Shown in pieces: positions 57,000 through 64,000 of a stretch of 64,000 nucleotides of DNA; position 1 is the stretch's first letter, and each line of letters starts with the position of its first letter. The position numbers and the translations under genes are program-made. Location: contig MARA01000008.1 in assembly GCA_001792895.1 (NCBI GenBank), positions 1,450,008 to 1,514,007 on the forward strand, written 5' to 3'. The stretch comes from Lentinus brumalis. Taxonomy: Eukaryota; Basidiomycota; Agaricomycetes; Polyporales; Polyporaceae. The notes under the pieces were generated by a model. That model searched no databases and had not been told where the DNA came from. It worked only from the letters and a program-made list of their open reading frames with translations.

Positions 57000-59165
57000 T
57001 TATACTAAGTACTCGCAAGTGTGGTCTGAAGAATGTAAGCAATACACTACTCAGGGGACGGTGACATGGACCACCTCTCCATTATATACATAAGCCTGAC
57101 ATGAACAGGGAAACTGTATAGTCATTATTATGAAGGGAACAGGTTCGGCCACAATGTACAGAGCCATGGCATGAACAGGCTATCACCTATGGCTATCAGT
57201 GTGACATGAACGGGATATGTGAGCAGGTCATTATAGTACCTCGAACAAGACATCACTCAGACGCTGTCTTGGTGTGGTGAACGGGGCCCTGATGTCGCCA
57301 AGAGACGTGATGTGAACGGACTATACCATATGCTCATTCTGGAGACAGGAACAAGCGAGGTGGCATGGCTTTTGGAGTGTCACGAACGGGACACACAGCA
57401 TGGTCATTCCAGTGACATGAACAGGAACGGCAATATAGGCATCTGCCCATAATGATAAGTGCATTCCCGCTGCTCACACACACCATTACCTATTGTGGAG
57501 TTGCAACCTAGAGTTGAGCCAGGAAGTACCAACATTGTTGAAATCAGGACTTCCTGCTGATATGAGCCCTGCTACTAAGGGACATGGGGTGCATATATTG
57601 AGAGGGGCCTGTTATTATGCCACCAGCTAGGGAGAAGACGAACATGTACGCATGCAGTTTGTGCTCTGGTTGTGCGAACAAGATATTTATGTAGTCACTG
57701 TGATTAAGGGAACAGAGGCCTCCACATTGCCCACAGACATGGCATGTACGGGCCATGCTCTATAGTCACGAGCATGACTCGAACAGGATATATTGCTTAA
57801 TCATTGAAGTGACTCGAACAGAGCACCACCTAGAGGCAGCATCAGTGAGGGGAACGGTGCATGATATATAGCCATTCTAGTAACCTGAACACAGAGGTAC
57901 CCAATATCTAGTATGGTGGAAGGAACGAGGCACACTGAGTTAGCACAAATGTAATATGATCAAGGCGTGGTATAGCTATTATAGTGAGTTGATCAGAAAG
58001 AGGCTGAATTCCCAGGTGTGTTGCCCGAACGGAGATACATGTGGTGGTCATTCAGGAGGATCGAACGGAGGTCCTACGATCAACACTGCAGTGATATGAA
58101 CAGGAGATCACTTGGATTTTGCTGGAAGCCACCAGAGGCAAACAGTGTTGGTAAGGACATGAGCAGTAAATTCTAGGACTTTACTGAAAGTTGCCATCAT
58201 TGAGATGTCTTCACAAGAGCCGTATGATAAGGACCCAAGCATCACTCATAGATGTGGAGTGAACAGTAGATATAATTCAGGACGACAGTGATCTGAACAA
58301 AGCATACATGATTATCCCATGGTGCTGCTCGGAACAAGAACCTCATTGTTGTCACTGCAGTTATGTGAACAGACCGTCACTTGTGCCATTACACTGATGT
58401 GAACGGAACACATCACATTCATGACAATTGTGATGTGAACAGAGCCCATCGCTGTAATCACTTATGTGCTGTGAACGGAACACATTGCTGTAAACACTAT
58501 TGTAATGCGAACGGGTTTCCCAAGGATGCTCACGGAGGTGGAAGGATCAGCTCCGATCACATTGGGCAGATTGGTGATGTGAACGGGAACACCACCCGGA
58601 GGGGCATCTTTGCAGGATGCCTTCATCGAGAGCACAACATAACTCATAACAAGTGTGATCATCGCTGTAATCACTTATGTGCTGTGAACGGAACACATTG
58701 CTGTAAACACTATTGTAATGCGAACGGGTTTCCCAAGGATGCTCACGGAGGTGGAAGGATCAGCTCCGATCACATTGGGCAGATTGGTGATGTGAACGGG
58801 AACACCACCCGGAGGGGCATCTTTGCAGGATGCCTGCATTGAGAGCACACATAACAGTGGTCATCTCCGGGTACAAACACTAGGAATAGGAACAGATAAC
58901 AGTTTGCACATGCATTACGTTGTGTGTTGCAGTACAGTACTCTGAACACCCCGTATATATGAGCACTACAGTGCTGCGTACACATGACCAGAGGTCATCA
59001 CTGGGGCCATGCGAACAGCTACCAAGAAGGATCCCCTGAATGTGACATGAACAGGTCATGAAATATGAGAACTACACTGATATGATCATCTACAACATTG
59101 TACCCATACCAGTGAGGTGAACATACACAATGTAGTTCACACTCTGGTGATGTGAACGGCCAAGA
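57000..59165. repeat. 35-bp degenerate array, about 60 units
   Basis: The word GAAC (in GTGAYRTGAACRGR) recurs every 34-36 bp. GAAC starts at 57103, 57137, 57173, 57208, 57243, 57279, 57314, 57349, 57384, 57419, then later 57781, 57816, 57852, 57887, 57923 and again 59013, 59049, 59119, 59154 (59084 reads GATC). The bases between are poorly conserved. Two subtypes dominate, GAACGG and GAACAG. The array has no coding potential. Confidence 0.88.
58447..58852. repeat. 223-bp duplication within the 35-bp array
   Basis: 58447-58669 and 58670-58852 are almost identical (CATCGCTGTAATCACTTATG through TTTGCAGGATGCC). 223 is not a multiple of 35 but each copy carries the same set of GAAC words. A recent local duplication. 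Confidence 0.95.
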
Positions 59166-59464
59166 TACTTACCTATGCCAGCAACAACAAGCAGGCCACA
59201 GCAGATTGAAAATAGCAAACAGCTAAGCCGTTCCAATCCTGAGACGTCCTTGCACCAGCTCACAAAGGCACAAATGATTCGTGTAGCTGTGTGTTGTCTT
59301 GACTGGTCCAGCCTCAATGATAAATACCTCCGAGTTCTATGCTCAAGTTATAAGAGATGATGGTACACCACCCTAGCAGCGGGCTTGTGCATGCTCCTTT
59401 TCATATGGTCGCAGGAGGAGCATTACAAGATAACCAACTCTGATCCGGACTCAGGGCCGGAATC
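59166..59464. other. Unclassified, right part of the element
   Basis: No repeat period and no gene recognised. Confidence 0.35.
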
Positions 59465-59958
59465 ACACAGTGCAGCACTCACCGGCCAAGGCTCGCTATT
59501 CTGGTAGGTGGGAGACTGGCTGGCTATAGGCTGGACAACCGCCAGCAAGCAAGCTCTGCTCGGATGTCTCTCAAGCTGGACACTTACCCCAAGTCCGAAG
59601 GCTGGGGCCAAGCTATTAGGATGACAATATCATTGCACCAACCTATTGGCCATCTAAAGGCTGAGCTCGATGACACTAGGTAGTTGCCGCCTACCACAGG
59701 TGGGCTGACCTACACAGTGCAGCACTCACCGGCCAAGGCTCGCTATTCTGGTAGGTGGGAGACTGGCTGGCTATAGGCTGGACAACTGCCAGCAAGCAAG
59801 CTCTGCTCGGATGTCTCTCAAGCTGGACACTTACCCCAAGTCCGAAGGCTGGGGCCAAGCTATTATGATGACAATATCATTGCACCAACCTATTGGCCAT
59901 CTAAAGGCTGAGCTCGATGACACTAGGTAGTTGCTATCTACCACAGGTAGGCTGACCT
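59465..59958. repeat. Tandem duplication, two 247-bp units
   Basis: 59465-59711 and 59712-59958, both starting ACACAGTGCAGCACTCACCG and ending GGCTGACCT. Few differences, including CAACCGCC versus CAACTGCC (a CpG transition). Confidence 0.95.
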
Positions 59959-60365
59959 ACACTGGTATGATCCAGCTCTGTACAGGCAGGGGAGCGCAAG
60001 ATGAACCTCACTAAAGAGTCCAGGAGGCACTCCCCATAGCCCAGTATATACCATGCTCATAGATGATCCTACATCAGTAGCGCCCCAGGGGTGCCCTGCA
60101 GTCAAGGATCATGGATACCCATGTGTGGGATCTATGCCGTTCATGTCACCACCATATATATAGTAGACTCTGTGTTCAGGCCACTAAGATGCTGTGATGT
60201 GGTATTCTTGTTCACTGTACATTTATGAGAGGATCAGGATGGCTGAACAGGTTTGTTTCAGTCACCTTGGAGGAGATTAGTCAGTCTGTATGGGATACTA
60301 TCATGGGGTAGTATACTGAGTGGGTTGTACGACCTCCTTGGTATGTCACTAAAACACATGTCACA
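59959..60365. other. Probable right terminal region of copy A
   Basis: AT-rich, non-coding. The true end of the element is probably within or just after this stretch; no perfect inverted match to the left terminus was found. Confidence 0.35.
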
Positions 60366-60397
60366 TTGGCACGTTTGGAAAGCGGCGACCCCGGCAG

Positions 60398-60640
60398 TCA
60401 CATCTCCAAAGGCGGTTCCGTCGTTAGGACAGCCTCCTCATCAGGGAACAAGGTGCGAAACCACTCATACTGCTCTTCCACGACAATCGACTCCTCCAAA
60501 GCCAACATCGACTGCAACTCCTCCTCGTTCAACTCGCTAGTCGGAGAGGACGAGCGCGATTGTTCATCCAGGTCGCGGAGGGTTTGCAGATCCCACCCGC
60601 CGATCGGCACCCAGGGCGGCGGGGGACTGTCCGACCGCGC
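60398..60640 (-). pseudogene. 3' fragment of a gene cut by copy B
   Basis: The minus strand reads ARSDSPPPPWVPIGGWDLQT, then an acidic region (NEEELQSMLALEESIVVEEQ) ending TTEPPLEM and a stop at 60398. There is no ATG before the element border at 60640, so the 5' part was separated by the insertion. GC-rich, unlike the AT-rich DNA to its left. Family unknown. Confidence 0.5.
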
Positions 60641-60999
60641 CACATAGCTCAGTAGATGTGTCCCACCCTAGTGACCCATACAAACTGACAATCGGGCATT
60701 GAGGTGGTATGATCGGACCTGATCATATGATGTGTTCTGGCATATACATGGGCTGTTCAGGGTCATATTCCAGGTCAATCCGACAGCATTGCTGGGTGGT
60801 TTGGCATTCCTTTGGCATGCATTGTGGGTCAGTATACCTGCTGCTGGTACTGTTCAAGGGGTCAGTGGTAACCTGCACGCATGCCATCCAGGGATAAAGC
60901 TGGTGTAACGATCAGGGCTGGTGATCTGGTATGTACAAGCATGTATGTGGGGTGATCAAGATGGTCTCACAGGAGGCTCTGACTTGGTGCACACATGGA

Positions 61000-61603
61000 C
61001 GTGGGGTGTTCAGGAGAGTGTTCTGGGGATGTCCCAGCACCATTCGGACACGGACGTGGGGTGTTCGGGACAGCATTTCGGGGACGTTCCAGCACCGTTC
61101 AGACACGGACGTGGGGTGTTCGGACAGCATTTTGGGGACGTTCCAGCACCATTCGGACACGGACGTGGGGTGTTCGGGACAGCATTTCGGGGACGTTCCA
61201 GCACCGTTCGGACATGGACGTGGGGTGTTCGGGACAGCATTTCGGGGACGTTCCAGCACCGTTCGGACACGGACGTGGGGTGTTCGGGACAGCATTTCGG
61301 GGACGTTCCAGCACCGTTCGGACACGGACGTGGGGTGTTCGGGACAGCATTTCGGGGACGTTCCAGCACCGTTCGGACACGGACGTGGGGTGTTCGGGAC
61401 AGCATTTCGGGGACGTTCCAGCACCGTTCGGACACGGACGTGGGGTGTTCGGGACAGCATTTCGGGGACGTTCCAGCACCATTCGGACATGGACGTGGGG
61501 TGTTCGGGACAGCATTTCGGGGACGTTCCAGCACCGTTCGGACACGGATGTGGGGCGTTCGGGACAGCATTTCGGGGACGTTCCAGCACCGTTCGGACAT
61601 GGA
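61000..61603. repeat. 55-bp satellite in copy B, 11 units
   Basis: Same unit as 39256-40795; starts from 61000 to 61549. One unit lacks a G (TGTTCGGACAGC), giving 54 bp. The 936-bp length difference from copy A equals 17 units plus that base. Confidence 0.97.
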
Positions 61604-61989
61604 CACTCGGAAGTGAAGGCCTTGTGTAACATATGCACACATGTCAGGAAACCTGTTTCCCACTATCCCTGCTGTGTGATGCTAGGTGAAGCCATAGAGT
61701 GGTAGTGATCCTTGAGAGTGATAGAGATCCCCACATCAAACAGAGCTGCCTGTCTCCAGCCTGAACAGCGCTACAGCAGTCCGTGTTGTAATGGTAGGTA
61801 CAGAACATAGTATGAGCAGAGGATGCATGCTCCATGACAAGCTAGAGTGAGGGACATTGTCACCAAGTCATCACTGGCATTGGTTTAGCAAACAGACACA
61901 TATTGCAACATCACATGAGGGATTTTTCAGCCACTACATACACTGGATACAGAAGTGCAGCTACTAGTGCATAATGAAGGCCTTCCACT

Positions 61990-63033
61990 TCAGGCAGCAT
62001 CGGGATTCCAACCCTCTGCAACCCTTTCCAATTGATCATTGTAGATACACCACTTAGCCCAGTCAATTGTCGCGCAATGCATCCTATACCCCTGAGCCGC
62101 TTCTAAAGCCGTCTTCAACGCTCCTCGTTCAACCTGCAGGTATGCCAAGTGACGCGAGCTGTACTGATTCAACAGCGCAGCGCTTTCCAGCACATGAGCC
62201 TGCATCGCTTCTCTATAAGCCGATGAAGATGAATCGGGCTCGGAGGCACGGGGACGAGGGGAGATGAACGATCCGGTGCCACTGGCAGGTGCTGCGGGAG
62301 TAATCCAGCGCCCGGACGTATTGTAGGTGGGGGCTGGGTTGCGAGGGCTGGTGAGCTGGGAGTCAGCGTGCGGTGGGAGCACCTGGGACGAACGGGGGAA
62401 TGCGGGCGAATGCGCCTGATCGGGCGATCGGGCTCGTCGGGCGAACGGGCTTGATCGGGCGAACGGGCTTGATCGGGCGAATGTGCGTGGTCGGGCGAAT
62501 GTGCGTGGTCATGCGGAGCTCGTGGCGTCGGGGTGCTACCAGATACCAGCCGTGGGCTTTCAGCAAGCGGGCGAGCTTCGTTCATCGGGCTGATTGTCCC
62601 TCCACGGATGGGAGAGAGAGGCGACGGGGAGCTGGGGACGTCCTCCTCCATTGAGATAGGGTGCCACAGAGGTGAAATATCGGGGCGGGGAGGAGTTGCC
62701 ACAGTAGTAATGGGAGAAAGCGGCCCCTCGTCGGAAATCAACATCTGACCCATAATAGGCGATATTGCCATGCGGTCGTCCCCAGACCCATCCGCATCTG
62801 GCGAGCCAAGCGTGAACGGACTGGGACAGGACCGTGCTGCAGCAAGAAGCTGTTCAGAACATTCCATGAATTCAGATACAGGGTATACTCACCGAAGATT
62901 CCTCCTGCGCGTCGATGCTTGCCATACGAGCATCACCCGATTCGTCCAGGGCGAGACCGAGTGGTGAAAGAGAACGGGTTTCTGCAGAGGGGCGTGCACG
63001 AGACAGCCTCGGCTTTTTCGATCGTCTGGCCAT
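61990..63033 (-). pseudogene. Ser-Pro-rich element protein, copy B
   Basis: Counterpart of 41182-42227. One C is missing at about 62430 (GGGCTCG versus GGGCCTCG), which shifts the frame inside the SPDQ repeats. The intron donor near 62890 is in the proper phase here, unlike copy A. Broken unless the missing base is an error. Confidence 0.7.
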
Positions 63034-63445
63034 GCGCCCGGTGTGCCGCTAATAGGATTGATGTGAGTATTCAGGACGGCACTGGTGTGCTCACTCGCAG
63101 GAACTTACCGGGGATCAATGGGCTCCCAGTTCTCCAACTTGGGGATGAGAACACAGCGACTGTGGAAGAGCTATGTCGCAACTAGCAGAGCTGGGTACGA
63201 GGCCGGCGGAGATGTGAGACAATACCGGGAGCCGTGTGGAGACGAGTCGATCGTGGTCGACGAGTGAGGATGCAGTGGGTACAACCCACCCGAACACAGG
63301 ACCACGTGATGGTGAACTCAGACGTCGGGCGACATGCGCTGGCGCCCGAGCGGCTTGACTTGCTCATTCCTTGTTCGCTCATCGCTCTCTCGACTCTTGA
63401 GAACTCTCTGCCGTCTGACTAGCTTTATTATTGCTTCGCTTTGAT

Positions 63446-64000
63446 ATGTCAACGCCGCCAACCATGGACATCAAGACCCTCCTCACCAAAATCCGGGAAG
63501 CAACGGATCTAATTCAGTCGGGCTGGCTGGCTCGACCTCCCATAGGGCACCCCCGTCGTTTGACGTGGCAGCGCTGCTGCCGCGAAGAGATTCGGAAGCT
63601 CAAGGAGCTTATGCGCGCCGTCAAGGAACCTCTCCCGTCCCACCCCTCGTCCTTGCCCTGCTCGTGGAGCACGCTCGGGCGGTCTCGGCCAACGAAAAGG
63701 ACTACAACTACGAGGCCCTGAACCCGGACAACTCGATTGACAAGGCGGGCGCGTACTTTACGAGGGATGACACGTACAAGGTTCGGGTGAAGAAAAGCGG
63801 ATGGTGGACGGACTTAGGTGCGTGGAACACAGCTGTGCTACCGATTCCGTCGCTAACCACGGATCCTCTACTCATGAAGGAGGAAACCCGAAGCCGTGTG
63901 CAGCTGCTACGGATGGGCGTCGGGCGAATGAAGAAGACCCGTCCGCCGTCCGCAAGGACAATCATGCGCCGGATCCCGCAAAGCCGCCCCAGCGAGCGCG
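63446..64000 (+). pseudogene. Cysteine-cluster protein, copy B, partial
   Basis: Counterpart of 42640-43197. CTCCCGTCCC at about 63630 replaces CTCCCCGTCCC, shifting the frame after VKEPLP; two further C losses lie at about 63969 and 63986. Runs off the window. Confidence 0.7.

Larger units (their letters stand above)
38896..60365 (+). mobile_element. Composite KDZ-TET/JBP transposon, copy A (right end approximate)
   Basis: The left border is defined by comparison with copy B: shared sequence starts CCACATAGCTCAGTAGATGTG at 38896 and 60640, with unrelated flanks. Inside lie a 55-bp satellite, five or six long multi-exon genes including a TET/JBP dioxygenase and a KDZ transposase, and a 35-bp array. 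The right border is not proven. It is placed near 60365, where AT-rich DNA gives way to a GC-rich coding fragment, and where the complementary strand (TGTGTTTTAGTGACATACC) loosely mirrors the left end (TGTGTCCCACCCTAGTGACC). No target duplication could be shown. Confidence 0.7.
60640..64000 (+). mobile_element. Composite KDZ-TET/JBP transposon, copy B (left end only)
   Basis: Directly repeated relative to 38896-43197. Outside the satellite the copies differ by a few substitutions plus five one-base C differences. The window ends inside exon 2 of the cysteine-cluster gene. Confidence 0.95.

Noticed and set aside
58381..58842. Plus-strand frame with two NGTHCCKHYCNANG repeats
   Set aside because: A product of the 223-bp duplication inside the 35-bp array; no gene-like context.

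Overview
The window looks like nuclear DNA of a mushroom-forming basidiomycete (Agaricomycete type). The evidence is gene structure (many introns of about 45-75 bp with GT/AG ends), the host genes present (SmD1, ribosomal protein eL8, a kinesin, a SUN-domain protein, a WD40 protein), and mobile families typical of that group: KDZ transposase with a CxC2-type cysteine cluster, fungal TET/JBP dioxygenase, DIRS-like reverse transcriptase, Helitron, hAT, Tc1/mariner and copia.

Layout. 1-10.3 kb is a compact, CpG-normal host segment: the 3' part of SmD1, a predicted winged-helix/coiled-coil gene, a beta-barrel gene (possibly Mediator-25-like), a kinesin on the minus strand, and eL8. From about 10.3 to 31 kb the sequence is gene-poor and becomes CpG-depleted. 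It is a graveyard of nested elements: a DIRS-like element split by a 745-bp solo LTR with an AGAAG target duplication, a GGTCC-rich TA-flanked element, a second solo LTR holding a MITE with perfect 27-bp inverted repeats, a Helitron relic, a copia LTR and RNase H end, and a Tc1 fragment invaded by an hAT element that was itself cut by a GGCC-rich repeat. 31.9-38.9 kb returns to host genes: a Gln/Arg-repeat protein, a SUN-domain protein, and a WD40 gene whose 3' end is cut off.

The main feature is a composite element of about 21 kb starting at 38,896 and probably ending near 60.3 kb. It carries, left to right: a 28-unit 55-bp satellite; a Ser-Pro-rich protein (minus); a CX2CX6CX9CX2CX6C protein (plus); a large HMG-like protein (minus); a TET/JBP 2-oxoglutarate/Fe(II) dioxygenase (plus); a multi-exon KDZ transposase (plus); a further ORF; and a right-hand array of about 60 degenerate 35-bp units. 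The left 3.3 kb of a second, directly oriented copy starts at 60,640 and runs off the window, with only 11 satellite units.

How the parts may work together (inference): the KDZ enzyme moves the element through the two different terminal arrays, and the TET/JBP enzyme acts on 5-methylcytosine. Both arrays place CpGs at fixed intervals, and most unit-to-unit variation and several of the substitutions between copies are CpG-to-TpG/CpA transitions, as expected if these ends are methylated. An 8-bp CpG motif (TCGGGCGA) recurs about 40 times through the element's genes and spacers in several frames and both orientations. Several reading-frame breaks in both copies are one-base changes in C runs, so assembly errors should be excluded before calling genes dead.
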